This document shows, one piece after another, positions 14,301 to 27,759 of a stretch of DNA of 64,000 bases; position 1 is the first letter of the stretch, and each line of letters begins with the position of its first letter. The stretch comes from Owenia fusiformis. Its lineage: Eukaryota > Annelida > Polychaeta > Sabellida > Oweniidae. The position numbers were made by a program, and so were the translations under genes. The notes beneath the pieces are model-generated. The model saw nothing but the letters and a program-made list of their open reading frames with translations, did not search any database and was not told the origin of the DNA. Location of the stretch: NCBI GenBank assembly GCA_903813345.2, contig CAIIXF020000007.1:28881564-28945563 (forward strand), in the 5' to 3' direction.

Positions 14301-14643
14301 TTGGCCAGCAGGATGTTTGTCACTAGGGACGTTTGTTTTTATTGTTTTAAACACTTTTCTAGCAGTAGCTTTCCTGTTGTTTCGATTCCTGTTTATTTAG
14401 TGGTTTTGTTGGGCTAAAGTTGGGTTTTCGTTATCAGGGCCGTGAAACTAGGTTACGTATTTTACACTATTGTGAGTGATCGATGAATATATGATACTGA
14501 CATAATGAATATATGTTATACATAATATTGACATCATTTATATGTTATATCATGGGTATTCTAGTTGAATACCAATGGTTATACATATTTTATATATGGT
14601 ATTGGCATACATTATATAAGTTATTGACATGTGTTATTTACCA
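11363..14643. other. gene-free stretch with poly-C/poly-G repeat members
   Basis: No gene is supported. 11500-11610 and 13684-13795 look like inverted-end repeat copies: each begins with a GCTTCAAGACTGTA or GCTCAAAGACTGTA type end, carries a C-rich and a G-rich block, and ends with the inverted counterpart. Long C runs at about 13101, 13708-13728 and 14216 and a G run at 13418 are notable. Confidence 0.35.
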
Positions 14644-14707
14644 TTTGCATTCGTTTGACGTCACTTCTTAAAAGAGAGCTTCGTCTTGAAGACTCTGCAC
14701 GCAGGGT
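14644..14707 (+). repeat. dispersed 65-75 bp repeat family member
   Basis: It contains the core CTTCTTAAAAGAGAGCTTCG preceded by TTTGCATTCGTTTGACGTCA and followed by CTCTGCACGCAGGGT. The same block occurs inverted at 37423-37495 with almost all of its length. Related, more diverged copies lie at 17005-17077 and 52385-52461, and a partial inverted one at 14846-14880. It is probably the end of a MITE or SINE-like family. Confidence 0.6.
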
Positions 14708-14880
14708 ATGTGTTATTATGGATTGAAAACTGCGTTTTAAAATTATGCTTTTCATGATCAATTTCTGTGTTTTCAGATTCTACTACAAGACCAGCCTTTT
14801 GCCCTGAAGCACGGACCCTAGTACAACTACAAACTATGTTTATGGAACTCTCTTTTAAGAAGCGAAATCAAGCTATAGCC

Positions 14881-17004
14881 GACATAATGCGACTGCATTT
14901 CATAATATATATCCTGTATATAGAAAATGTAAGTAAGTTCAAGTATTTAGTGAATCATTACCTATCTTCGATACTTACTTAAAATACATTTTGATTTTTA
15001 AAGTACAAAGGTAAAGTTTCAAAAACCAGACGATATACGGTAACGATAGTGATTTATGAATTCGGTCTCATTTGACGATAAAACCCCGAACGTTTATCTA
15101 CTTCAGATGCTACATGTACTACCAAGGATAATATAGGTATAGCAGTCTCAGTTCATAAGGATACCAATAATAGCGCTCTATAAACTAGGAAAAAAAGTAC
15201 TTTTAGTTATTGAATTCTAGCAACACTTATTTGAGGTTGCTTTACATATTTAGAATATTCATGGCTGGGTCGAAAAGGGGCAATTAGAAAACTATAATAA
15301 AGCTATAATTATAATAAGCTCATAATAATGCAATGTAGAAACAATAACCCTAAGCTCTAACATTTATTGAAACAAGAGCTTTGATGCAGCCATATTTTGC
15401 AAATGTCAATATCAGAAAAACTAATATTAGTGCAATACTTGCGCAGTTGAAGCCATATATTCAACGCCTGGTCATCGTAATCAAGCTAAATAGCTGGCTT
15501 AATGATTCCAGAGTTGCAGCTGCCGTCCGGAAGATACGACAACACAGAGCTATTTGAGGCAATCACAAAGAGACGATATCACGCAACATCAGTCAACGGG
15601 GTTCTTGGACAGAATAAGTCGTGTAAGTAAATATTTAATTCTTTCTTAGTCTAATTCTTTATAATGTATCCATGATAATGAAATTCGCTCACAAAATTAT
15701 TTTGTTAGCGAATTATTTTATTTCTTAATGTTAACTGATTTGGCGAAACATTTACAGTACTGTAAAATTATAAACAGTTTTAAAGCGCTTTGATTGGTCA
15801 AATTCGGATCACGTGACATGAAAATATGGCGAAATTAATGGACCGTGCAAAGTTGCTGGCAAGATCTCCTAAGAATTGATATCTCTCGCTCCCATTTTGA
15901 TTCACATGGTTTCAGTTGCTCTTACTTCATGTCTCGCTCCATCATGTGCGAAAATTAATAAAAGTAGTTTACACCTGTGCATTTTGACAACGTAGTTCGG
16001 GCTGCTGACCGGTGAATTATGTCCAGCGTCACCTTAATAGAATTTAAACATGTGTTTAATTACATATCTAGAATGAAGAAAGTACTTCTTCATTCTAGAT
16101 AGATATCCACCAGGAGATATTCACCCTTCAGTGTATAGTTTATAGTTTTTCTTGCTAAGTTCCATTACAACTTTTGGTCCTTTCCCTTTGGCACTAGTGC
16201 TTATATATTTATATATCCTCGATTTGAGTAAGTGTCAGTATTTCATTTTTAATATAGAAGAAGGTATTGAATAACAAATTATAGTGCAAGACAATGGGAA
16301 TGTGCGTCTGTCATACCTAAAAAGCAATCGGACCTCGCTGTAATAGTATAAGGAATTGGACACAATGTTTAATAATTTTGTAATTGTATATTTTAGTCAG
16401 TACATTATATTTGTTAGTCCTTTGAAGAAGGATGCTCAGTTTCTACGTTCTTCTATTCAAAATCAATTTGAAGCATGCCATATCGTATCCTCAAAGTCAA
16501 CAGTCAACCACGCGTGTGAAGGTCCCAGTGTTCTGGACTACCCAAGTATTCCGACTCTTGCCGAAGTATTCTAACCCGAGCCCGACCCAAGTATTTTGGG
16601 TTAACTTTTATCAAATGCACTTGATATGTTATTTCCAGGAGCAGCATTGAAGTAGGTTCAGGTTGAACCTCTATATCAAAAATGTCCCTCCTTTTGGAAA
16701 ATTGGCCGTAGCCAAAAAAGTGGGTCTCAAGTTTGAAAATTGATCATCATTTTCAAAAAGGGGCCTGCATTGCCAGCATTCTTTCCAGCATAATATTTTT
16801 GGGCAAACTCCCTTATGAATTTTCGGATCTAAAATATGTAAGTCGGAATAGTTAGGTCGTCAAAATGATGGCAAGAATCGGAACACTTGGTTAACGCAGA
16901 GCCGTTCGGCTTCCACAAGTGTGTTTCTTCCTCATCACGAAAGAAGACGGAGTGTTTTGAACTTAAAATTATAGTCCCGCCCCGCGGTCGTTTTGTCACT
17001 ACAC
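14881..17004. other. gene-free stretch with one perfect hairpin
   Basis: No gene is supported. 16070-16104 is a hairpin with arms ATCTAGAATGAAGAA and TTCTTCATTCTAGAT around a five-base centre. Confidence 0.4.
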
Positions 17005-17077
17005 TTTGAATTCGTTCAAATTCGCTTCTTAAAAGAGAGCTTCATCTTGGTAGGTTATAACTAGACTCAGCGCGCGG
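17005..17077 (+). repeat. dispersed 65-75 bp repeat family member
   Basis: It shares CGCTTCTTAAAAGAGAGCTT and the preceding TTCGTTCAAATT with 52385-52461, and a related tail with 14644-14707. Confidence 0.55.
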
Positions 17078-19198
17078 ATTATTTTGTCACCCCCTCCTGA
17101 CCCTCCTGATACCCCCGAAATAGAAAGGCATGTAGATTGGACACAATTAGTAAACGGGCCAGGAAGACAAATATTGTTCTATCGGTCATATCGTCAATAA
17201 ACATTCATTGTTATCTGGCGAATAAGGCTAATACAAGATAATATTGGCCCCTATTTCAATACTCAGTCATTTGACATACGCTGGTATCATTCAGCTGGTA
17301 TTGTCTCAGAGATAAGAACGAAAAATTTCCACCTTCCAGAGCTGGCATGAACAGTTTCGTGCACGACAACAAGAAACCGTTGTTGGGCCACTTGTGCTCA
17401 GTCCTGTCACAAGTGGACACTTCATAGTAAAGGTATTATTTCATAATTTGTCATCGAAACGCATAGTATCAGAAAGTCTACAATACAATGTTAGAGCTTA
17501 TTCTTTTTAATCTTAATTTTTCGTAAGTTACAAAATAACCGAAAAAATATGTCACGATTTTGTCGAAGAGTGAACTCGATTTAAACTACTAAAGTATACT
17601 TTTATCAGTTCATATTCAATAAGTAGTGCTTTTAATGACCTTATGTTTTACACTTAAATGTACGAGCCTTATCCAAACATAATTTACACAAGCTAATATG
17701 TCATCCTCAATATTGGCATTTGGTCTCCAAATCCCCTACAAAAAATTAAAATGATAAAAATTTGGGATACGGTTTTATAGTCTGGTAATCATTGAAATTA
17801 AATTATACTATTACTATTCCACTCTGATCGTGATTACTATAAAACTTATATAATGTATTTAAATCGAGGGAGAAATTACAAAGACATTTCGTGATTTCGG
17901 CCCGTCCATGCCGTATTTAGAGGAACCTCAAAAATGTGATAATGATGTTTTACAACTGATAAACCCTTTGAAGACGTACGAAATAAATTGTTAAACAACA
18001 TATGTGCAATCCCCTTGAAGTACTTATGGGGACATAATCCGATTTTATGAAGAAGATAAGATGGCGTTAAAACGAAAAAGAAAGTGGCTGTTAAAGCCTC
18101 CATTGAAGCATATTGCGTTCGGTTAACTAAGGCCCCGGGACTAAGGCTAGCTAGCAATATATCCCCACGAGAGCTGCTGCGAATCTATTGGGACAATTTA
18201 TTGTTATTCATAGTTGAGTCCTGTCACACCGATAACCGACACAATGACGAAGCGATTCACAGATTTCAATGCATTGGGTAAATTCAAATGATGGCTAGTT
18301 AAATAAGTATTAGATGAGCCTTTAAATAGGCTGACATATAAGTGACAGTTTATTTAGCAGCCTTGGGTGAAAATGTAACAGGCAAAGTCCGCATATCTCG
18401 AAATATAGACTTCGCTTTAGCTTCACCACTCGTACGCTGAGCTTAACCATTAGTTCACCAAAATAGATTTACGAAATGTACAAGCAGCTCTACATGAGCA
18501 TAAAATAATATACAAAAGCAAAACGGAACAAGGAAAAGTTGTAACAGGACGTGGCTTTCCTAAATTAGCTTACAGTTCGGGACATAAATAAATGACAGGT
18601 GGATTTGCTGAAGTGAGAATTTCCCATGTTAAAAATAAGAGAATTTACAAGAGGCCATACATCAGTGGATGAGATTATACAAAATGTGAAATATACAAAT
18701 TTTAAGGGATATATATCTAGACAATATTGGAAATTATGGGCTTTCAGACGACCATAATTAGGAAATGGTGATCGAAAATCGACCTGTCATTTATTTTTGT
18801 CCCCAACTGTAGTTTACTAATTTGAGATCATAAGATGTTGCGGAAGGATATCTGAAGTAAGGGCCTACGCCTTCATGGACCTTCAAAAAGGTATAAACTG
18901 GTACTCACCTTCGAAATCGAAAACTCAATACTCGTTCGGGGTGACCGCATTAGGCTGGGTGGGGTTAACGCATAGAGAAGGTAAGTGAATGTAATTACAT
19001 GTATAGTATACGGCAATGAACAAATAGGAAAGATGTTAAAGGACATCACAACAGAGTAGAACCCAATGGCCCAGAAAATCTAATGCTAACGTTCATCGAG
19101 CGAATCTAAACTTTTGAAAGGGGTAGTCCAGAGAGGCTCTCATAACGAGTCTCAAATAGGCCGTATCTCTGAATCCTCTGACCTTGAGTTATGATCTA
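17078..19198. other. gene-free stretch
   Basis: No supported exon or bounded repeat. The open frame at 17876-18157 (minus) has no recognisable protein features. Confidence 0.4.
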
Positions 19199-19288
19199 AT
19201 AGCCCGTTCATAATGTACCTCTAGCCCGTTCATAATGTACCTCTAGCCCGTTCATAATGTACCTCTAGCCCGTTTATAATGTATCTCT
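19199..19288. repeat. 22-bp tandem repeat, about 4 copies
   Basis: The unit TAGCCCGTTCATAATGTACCTC is repeated three times almost perfectly, followed by a fourth diverged copy (CCCGTTTATAATGTATCTC). It is a simple minisatellite with no evident function. Confidence 0.85.
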
Positions 19289-22200
19289 GGCCCTTTGAAA
19301 TGAACGTCAGGCGCAAAGGGGATTATCTATCACTGTTGTGTTACAGAATTATTACTCTGGAGTTACTCTGGAGCCCCGAGGCTAGTAATAATTACATTTG
19401 AATGCACATGAAACTGTCTCTTAGATGTAAAATTAATATTTTGAAAAGGGTACGGGTAACAGGGAACTAAATATTATCCCTTTCCATCAGAAAACTAAAC
19501 TCAGCAAGGTGCCTGTTATATTCCAGAAACTGTTAATTGAATTTTCTATATCTGACTCATTATGCAATTGTTTGCACATCACAGAGAATATTCCATGTAT
19601 CATCTTCGCAAGGCTCCCACTTTAATTGAACTATTTGACACGAAATTGAACCAATCAAGAGTTTGTATTTTCCAATTATATTTGCATCTGAACGCCACAT
19701 TCTCCAAAACGGAGTAATGTGTAATTACAATAAATTGGTTAATTACACTGAAACAACGGAAATGTGATAACCAGAATCGTAGACAGATGGGACGTCAAAT
19801 AGAATTAGTAATAGTGCATTGTGAGACAGCCTGATGTATCGATAGCTAGTGGCTCGCTGATTGTACTTGCTTTGTTTGTTGTGGGCCAGCTCATTATTTG
19901 TGCAATCAGAGATGGTCAGACAAGGACATCCTGTGCGATATTACACTTCCTATAGCTATGATATCTCAGAGTGGCTCATTGTATTTGTAGTGAGAGGACG
20001 CTATGACAAGGCTCGCTGGACACGGTCCATAAAGAGGCACAACCCAACACAACACGTGCACAGCGATACTTCATCCATCCACCATCGTTCATAGACGTGC
20101 GGGTCGTGAAACATGCGATTTTCTTAGATGTGATGGGATACTTGCCTCGGATGTGAGTGAAATAAACGCTCGGGACACTTGCCTTCATCGTGGACTTTCT
20201 CGAGGAGACATTTGATTGGCGAGTGTTCCCGTGGAAGGAGGGTACACACGTATAAGGTATTTGGATGTATGAATGTACAACTTATCATATCATTCTGAAG
20301 TCTGTTTTCAGGAATTTAAGACAGGAAATCCCTTCGCTTTTTGATAATTAAACAGGTGCGCCAAAAATTCTGAGATTTTAAAGTCAAGTGGTTTTTGTTC
20401 AAGTTTTGTTATCTACATCTTTAAACAGTGTTTATGGCCCTCATTATGCATGCATAGGTCTCGTCGCTAAAATTATCATACAGTCAAATCTACTATGGTT
20501 GCTAGGATATTAAATTGTGTCAATTCCCTTAGGGGGCCGGGTAAAAGAATTACTTCACACGGCCATCTTTGCCGAGAAAATCAATTTGTGGTAACAACTA
20601 AGTTAAGTACAGCAAACAGTAATTAATGGGGAGCCTTTAGAACGCTTAGAACTTTTTCAATTTAGAGCCGAGTGGATAAAAGTAAAACAAGTTTCGTGCA
20701 GACATTTAAAACGGATAACATGCACTTAAAAACTTATATTGAGCTATTTTCAACTCAACATCAATGTGGGTTAAATGTTGGGATCACGCCGCTGAAATAC
20801 ATGTCTATATTCAGATTGTCATTTTGCCCATATTGATGCACAGTCATCTGTGACAGCGCGTTACTATTCATCAAATATGGACGTACTTGTGGTGGTCTTA
20901 ATCCAGGTCAATAGGGATACAGAACTGGAAGAACTATGCTCTGATTGGTCCAAATTTGATCACGTGGTAATTGGAGGCCTCATGGGAATGCACAATCTTT
21001 AAGCTTGTATGGCTCAACAGGCGAGTAATATTGCTAAACTATTCACATGGTACAACGCCTATTGCTTTTAACCAAGGAAGGAAGGGATGAAGAGGCCAAG
21101 CACACATCATTAGAAACCGATCATACAACGTGGCGATGTATTGATGAATTAAACATCTAAAGTCCAATCGTAAGTACAGCAGTAAATTGTCATTGGATTT
21201 GTCTGTTAGCATCTACATGGGCTGTTAGTAATATGAGATGAGAGGTGTTCTTGGCATTGTGGTCGAAGTAATGATGGTTTCATATTTGAGAAATTATGAA
21301 GAGAATAAATCTTTAAAAGAGACAATCTCGAGTTACTCCCGAATGATTAGGACCTTTTTTCTCAGAATTGCAATTTACTCACCAAGTATTGTTTTCCAAG
21401 TAAGTCGTTCAAAGTCATTTGTTGGAAAGTTCTGTTATTAACAAAGTAGCTGTGATGATGTCCTCGGTAACACCCCAGGGTATACAGACATCAACGGAGT
21501 CATAATATAAATATGCTTAAGGAGAATTAATTTTGAGATGGATTCCATTTTAATATCACTCCTAAATGAGAGTATACTACAGTCTAATGTAATCCCTTTC
21601 TGGTTGATTAATATAAAAACATTGAATGCAGATTAGCCCTTTATTCTCTTTAGCGATTTCATTAAACTCTATGGGTACGTTGGAAATGTATAACTTTCAC
21701 TTATTTGATTTTGCTTCTTTGAGAGGCTACTGTACAAGGCCCTAACCCTCAGGGTATTTGTGAATATCAATATGTGGTTTAGAAACGGTATTTATCCGCA
21801 TGTATGTTACCAGTATTGGGTTGAATTCGTCAGTAACGCCACCTATATTTGCAGAAAACCAGATGTTAACGTTGACAGAAGGCACGACAGGTGGCCGAGA
21901 CCTGATTAGATCATACCAGAAAGATAGCAACAGCTAATGCCCCTTAGAATAAAACTGCCCGTGGAAAAATATATGATTTCTACACTAAAATTCCGTGTAC
22001 AAAACTTCAGTGATCAAGACTGGAAAATTCATGACATCTTTTTGCTTAAAAATAGTCATATACACGTGAGTGCACCGACATTAAAGCAATTACGTGTCAT
22101 TGGTAAGTTATGTATGCATGGTAGCAGCAGTTAGCAGCAGGTACAGCTTGTCTCTACACAGCGTGGCCACAACTAATGATTAGTGAAAATAATTATGCAA

Positions 22201-23854
22201 CTCATCATGGGGCTATAACAGATGATAAACTATCTTCAAATACAATCAGATAATTGCAGTGTACTATCTATATTACATGTATTTATAAACCATCCATGTA
22301 TTTCTATATATATCTAATGCATTCCATTTCAGCTCTGGCTCTCAATGAGCCCTTATCAATTCTTCGTCCAAATTAGTGTTTGAATGGTAATGAAAGTGAA
22401 CGACAGTTAATCTTAGATTAAGTCCCTGTCTTATCCAAATCGTTCATATCTTCGATACAGATTATGGAATGAGATGAAGGATAATGGGGAGACCGGGACT
22501 TAATACGAAAATAAACGTGGAATAAAGTTGTGGTGTTTGTAAAACGAATGTAGTATGTATGAAGAGTGTTTGGTTAGCATGCTGAAGAAACGAGTAACCG
22601 AGTGACGAATTTGTAAGATGGATTGTTTTTGAATGGAGGGATTATGACTGAATCGAATAGCGAAATGTACTTTGAATGAAGAGGGCTGATTGGATTGAAG
22701 AACTCGATTGATTGAAGAACTGTTTAAATGGATCAACTGAGTAAGATGATGTTATAGTTTGGTGATGTGATTGCGTATGTTTTTGATCTGAGAGATTTGC
22801 ATATAAATGTTGTATTTTCAGCCAAGATCAAATATAGCAACAAAAACTAGGGAAGACTGATGGTGTCTAATGTTCCAAAAGTACCAGGTATCCTGCTTTC
22901 AAGACCATCCAGACAGATGCAATACAACCCCTATTCCAAGGTAGTATAAAGGTTCCTCTTGCAGTCCTTTTGTGTGATATATAACTGGATTGAGTACGAG
23001 TAATAATTTTTAACGTCCTCGTCTTGGCTGGAAATCCATGTTAAATAACCTAGGCGAGACAGACAGCTTTAGTAAAGGGGCTATTTGGGCAGAATTGATC
23101 ACGTTTCCTTACCACTTCCCCGGCCGGTTTGATGTATAACACTGGACGGAGAACTGATAAGGGCTAGTGCTTCATGCGCCATCTTTTGTCCATTAGCCAA
23201 TCGCCTCGCACCGTACAATGCCGTATCAGAACGCTCGATGTGTGTTGTCATTACCAACGATTAACAAAGTCAGGTATATCGATTCGTCCTAGGTTTAACG
23301 AAAAAGTTCGATATTTTTCAAATCAAAGCTTCATTGTTTCACAAGTGCTGTTTGAACTGAAAACAACGATTTACCATTTCGTAAAAATCTTAATATTTTC
23401 TATTAGGCTACAATTTTGGAATTTAGAAGAAAGCTGTAATTATGACTTCTACATAAGGCGTAACAGCCCAGCTTTTGGTGTTTCTATGCCTATTTTCCAT
23501 CAAAATAAACAGGTTTTTACTTGATTCTTGAAAATGCTTTATCGCATCACGTTCTAATATTATGGCGACATTTCCGCTTATGAAATGAATCTCTTGGGTG
23601 TTTTGATTAACTTCGCTTTGACAAAAATTGCTGATAATGAAGCACTCAAAATGGCTGCCCCATATATTGTCTATAGCTGCATTCAATATAACTCTAGATT
23701 TTCATAACACATAGCATCCCTATGTAAAATGGACGTAAGACCCTTGGAAATAATGATGGGTGTTACGTGGCGTAAGGTATCAGTCTATGTTGCGAACTGA
23801 AATCATATAGTCACAGGTGAGGTAAGTGATATCCCCTAACGGCCCAATAATCAT
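19289..23854. other. gene-free stretch
   Basis: No gene is supported. Around 21700-21735 a diverged piece of the GAAGCTCTCTTTTAAGAAG repeat family may be present. The open frames of 60-116 codons lack splice context and family similarity. Confidence 0.35.
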
Positions 23855-24164
23855 CACTGGTGATCTACTCGATTACGCTGGTTACCGAAACAGTTCGTTT
23901 CGGTAACAAAATGTCGGAACATCGAAGATACGATTTTTCTTTTTTTCCTTATTTCACACGTTGTAGGCAGAATTCCCACGACATTTTTAACACAAACGTG
24001 TACAGTATCATATGTTTAAGAAAATGTATTTACGAACAAATAGTTCAGAAGACAACAGAAAAAAAGAAAAATCCTACCTTCGCCGACGTTCCGACATTTT
24101 GTTACCGAAATGTTACCGAAACGAACCGTTTCGGTAACCAGCGTAATCGAGCGGATCACCAGTG
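23855..24164. mobile_element. 310-bp inverted-repeat MITE with 6-bp target duplication
   Basis: The unit begins CACTGGTGATC and ends GATCACCAGTG, flanked by AATCAT at 23849-23854 and 24165-24170. The inverted repeats are about 90 bp and contain GGTTACCGAAAC and GTTTCGGTAAC palindromes. In the right arm, minus strand, a start codon at 24095-24097 is followed 17 bases later by AG|GTAGGA, a plausible splice donor. In the left arm the same position reads AGATACGA, so the donor is lost. This mimics the first-exon-in-TIR layout of the 31572-33754 element. No further coding is seen. The superfamily is open (hAT-type with 6-bp duplication is one option). Confidence 0.8.
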
Positions 24165-24227
24165 AATCATGGCGATTTACTAAATCTGATTTCAAGTTAA
24201 CCAACACGACAGTGGTACGATAATATA

Positions 24228-24274
24228 CACGAGGGGAAAGAGTACCCGTGTATATACAACCTACCGCCGAGCAA
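24228..24274 (-). repeat. 47-bp repeat, copy 1 (inverted relative to 26553)
   Basis: The 47-bp block including GAGGGGAAAGAGTACCCGTG and CCTACCGCCGAGCAA is present as an inverted, apparently identical copy at 26553-26599. CCGCCGAGCAA recurs once more just downstream (24289-24298). Confidence 0.7.
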
Positions 24275-24726
24275 GACACGCACATACCGCCGAGCAAATG
24301 TTTGATAATGTCATCTCGTAGGAAAATGGACAATAAAGGTAATATAATGTCACTAACAATTCCTTTGGATGGTTAGAGTTGTTACTAAGATGTTCTAGCA
24401 GGCGCAATTGGCCTAGAATTATAGTTGAAATATATTTTTATGTCCAAATTAAGAGATAAGGTAAACGTATAATGGTTTTCGATTTGTTTTTCTCATTTAT
24501 ACTCGCTTTAATTGATAATGAGCCATACATAAGAATACTTGGGTCGGTAAATGGATGTTTATGTTTATGTTTCTTTATTTCCTCCGTTTTATTGGAGAGC
24601 AAAACAATTTATACATGCATATCACATTACAAACATATATTACAGAAGAGTAAAGGGTTATTAATATTTACATATTTACAAGTTAAATGACTCTAAATAC
24701 ATTTTATCATTACAATTCAAGCGTAC

Positions 24727-25340
24727 CTATTTGAAATACATATTTATATTGTAAAATGTATTTGCACATTCGATAACGAACATTTCATAAATGGTGTCAT
24801 TTGCTACATCAAAATCTATTCTGCTACCCAGAACAGTCTGTAAGAAAATATCATCATCAAAATTGAAAAGCATAACACTATCTTGAACTGGTAAGATATC
24901 AATGAGTCGCTCAAAAAATGCGTCTCTCTCAGATAAAAATTGATTGCAATGCAGAAAATGAAATATTATACAATTACACGATGAGTTGCATTTCTAACAT
25001 GTGAATGTCTTATATGAAGGCATTGCAGAAAGCTGCACCAGGTTGGCTAATTGCCATAGATATGATGGGTATCGTTTTCCAACGACCCAGGCGAAGCTTG
25101 GTTCCAGTTTACAGTGAATGTTCCTAAAAATATGCAGATTATCATTGGCTTCCATTCTTGAAAGCCACTTATTTTCCTCTCTGTTGAAAATTTGGAAATG
25201 CGATGCTTTTTTAAACAAAACTGTTTTCATAATTGAGCCGGTAAGCAAGAAAGTTTCTGCAACACTCCGTGCAATATCACAGTCAATGCTCATGACGTCT
25301 TTAGCAAAACCAAAGTGATTGTTTCCCGGGTTTGTGAGCA
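24727..25340 (-). pseudogene. LINE ORF2 C-terminal remnant
   Basis: Reading the minus strand from about 25340 to the stop at 24727-24729 gives one continuous frame broken by a single TAG at 24994-24996. The translation ends in a cysteine/histidine cluster (KCNSSCNC then FHFLHCN) followed by an acidic and aromatic tail. This matches the C-terminal CCHC-like region found downstream of reverse transcriptase in many non-LTR retrotransposons. The RT core and endonuclease are absent, as expected for a 5'-truncated copy. The AT-rich stretch at 24660-24726 is probably its 3' UTR. It differs from the LINE at 29110-36231, so it belongs to another family. Confidence 0.55.
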
Positions 25341-26552
25341 GGGACGAGGTTATCGGACATCGGACCCGATGTGATCGACGAGTAATATTATAAAGATCCG
25401 AAAATATCTTGAGTAAAGGATCTCAGAATCCGAACATTTTGAGTAAAATCTGTTGAGATCCGATTATATCGTCGAGTTTATGACGTGCTGATGAAAAAAT
25501 AATAAACATACAATCTGCATCATTCATGTGAATCATTTTGTTGTGAACAATAAATGAAACTGAAAAAAATATAGCTATCACCAGTTACCACTGCACATCG
25601 AAACATTGTATTTCAGGTCCTCGGTACAAGCGCTTCCACTATAGTTATAAATCACACGAGACTTTGTGGTCCACTTCAGTCAGCACCATCCATTACTGAG
25701 TATTAAAGTTAATGTGCCTGAGTTAAATGGCAAAAAATGGATTTACAATGTTTTTGACTATGGTATTGTATTATCAAAGAAAGATCACGGTAATTTTCGT
25801 TTCGAGGATATGAAGCTTGTGAAGCTTGGGATTCTTCAAGTTGTGTTCTTTGAGTAGAATGGCGCTTGCAATGCAGAATTAAATGTTTTTGGGTTGCACT
25901 CTTACCATAGACACATAGGAAATTATGGTGATTCAAGTGTAAGCATGAATTCAATGTTTCAAAGAACGTTGCCGGAAACAGACGTTGACGTATAGTGCTG
26001 CGGGAATTATATCATATTATATTATATCCCGGTGCCAGGAGTATATGATAAATAAAAAGGAATATTTGTGATATCGTCATGATATTATATGCTCATTCGA
26101 AAGCTTACTCACTACCTCATCGGGTTCTACTCACGGTATAGTCGGAATAGCTCGGTGGTAGCTTCGGGTCCTATATAATCGTACTCGTGACATAATCGGG
26201 TCTTTCATTTTCAACTTTCACCGGTGATTTCAATGATATGCAACGTATGGCAGTGAAATAAATATGATACATTTACACCTATTGTATCTTTGAATCGAAT
26301 GAAGTAAAGACAGCCATGGTTGTTACTTATTCAAGATGTAAATCATCATTCAAATATTTAAAAGTTGAATTTAGCGATTGGATAGTAAACATTGCGCTAA
26401 GTACTCATTATTTTGCAAACATGAGTGCCTAGAACAATAACTTTATCAGTTACACACAATTCTGTGTTTTATCTGTTTCTCATATTGAGAAATTCAAGAT
26501 ATAAACAAAAGTTTATAACTAACCCCCTACATTTTCAGACATCTTCGGGTCT
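25341..26552. other. gene-free stretch
   Basis: No supported gene. ATATTATATTATATCCCGG and similar AT-rich words occur near 26008, with no clear repeat boundaries. Confidence 0.35.
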
Positions 26553-26599
26553 TTGCTCGGCGGTAGGTTGTATATACACGGGTACTCTTTCCCCTCGTG
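26553..26599 (+). repeat. 47-bp repeat, copy 2
   Basis: Inverted copy of 24228-24274. The two lie about 2.3 kb apart and may be the ends or fragments of one larger element. Confidence 0.7.
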
Positions 26600-27757
26600 A
26601 TATAGAGTATATCAGTTCTCTCATACCTTTTCGAAGTGCACTTAGTTGGATATTGACCAGTCTAACATAATGTCTCTGTACCCTCCCTATCTAGTTCCTC
26701 CCGATTGCCCAAGGTCATTATGAAAGGTAGGGGCGGGGGCGTCATACTGTAGTCAAACCACCTGCAATCGGTTTCTTTCGGCATACGTGATGCATGATCT
26801 GTGTAGACATTGTCATTTGCGTTGAATTTAAAGAGACAGGAGTATCCTCCGACATCATACTTTATTCAGTACTATCGCATTCTGATACTCATACCATCTT
26901 TCTATTTCACCTGAGAAGAAATGAGATGTCATGATTTATCATAATGGTGCTATCGCAGCCTAGAAAAGATATCAAATATACTTGAGCTAAAGATGGTATA
27001 AGGGTAAAGTCGGGGTAAAGGAAGATTCCATATTGACCTCTCGCCTTTCTATGATTTGTGATCCATGTAAGTATGCAAAAACGTGCATTTTAATCTATAC
27101 AAAATACATTGTAGGTGGTTATTAGATGCAAAATCTCTATCGTCTTTCACATTTGTGCTGCTTTTGGAAATAAATGTCCAGAATAGGAACACAGAAAATG
27201 CCAATAGCAGAGTTTCTTGTGATTGTCTTTCCGTGGAGTTGCGGAATCGATGGGGAAATTAAAAAGCAATTTAGCGAGATTGAGTTGTAGAAGCTGAGTG
27301 TTGAGCAAATTAAAAATGAAAAGCGGGCGCTATTCGCTCTCGGATTTCAATATTGTCATTAGGAATGGAGGAATATCAGGAATGAAAATAGTAAAAATGA
27401 TGATTTTGACTTTTTATTGTACTTTGTCACATTGAAATGAGTAGGAAGGCATTTGATTTACAAACATTTTAAGAGCCTTATTGTCATGTATGTGTTTTCC
27501 GAATGCAATTTTGACGTAAATTGAAGTCACTTGGTGACAATCGAGCAAAATTTGCATCGGCTTTTACCCTGTCGCAAATACAAACGCAAATAATACCCAT
27601 CATCTATCTATCTACTATCATCTGTTTTAATTATGTCAATGTAAATGTAATTTATTAATTAAGTAAATATGTTTTACAGGAGACTGTTGCAAAAATAAGT
27701 TTTTGAATTCCTACAACATTGGCGGATGGATTACTGTCCTCGTGTAAGAGATCGATG
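26600..27757. other. gene-free stretch
   Basis: No gene or bounded repeat is supported between the 47-bp repeat and the mariner-type element. Confidence 0.4.
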
Positions 27758-27759
27758 TA

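Noticed and set aside
23174-23524. 116-codon open frame (plus)
   Set aside because: Overlaps another open frame on the other strand. No domain, signal peptide or splice signals of note.
24016-24333. 105-codon open frame (minus) and its plus-strand mirror
   Set aside because: Both run through the MITE arms. The shared words are the inverted repeats.
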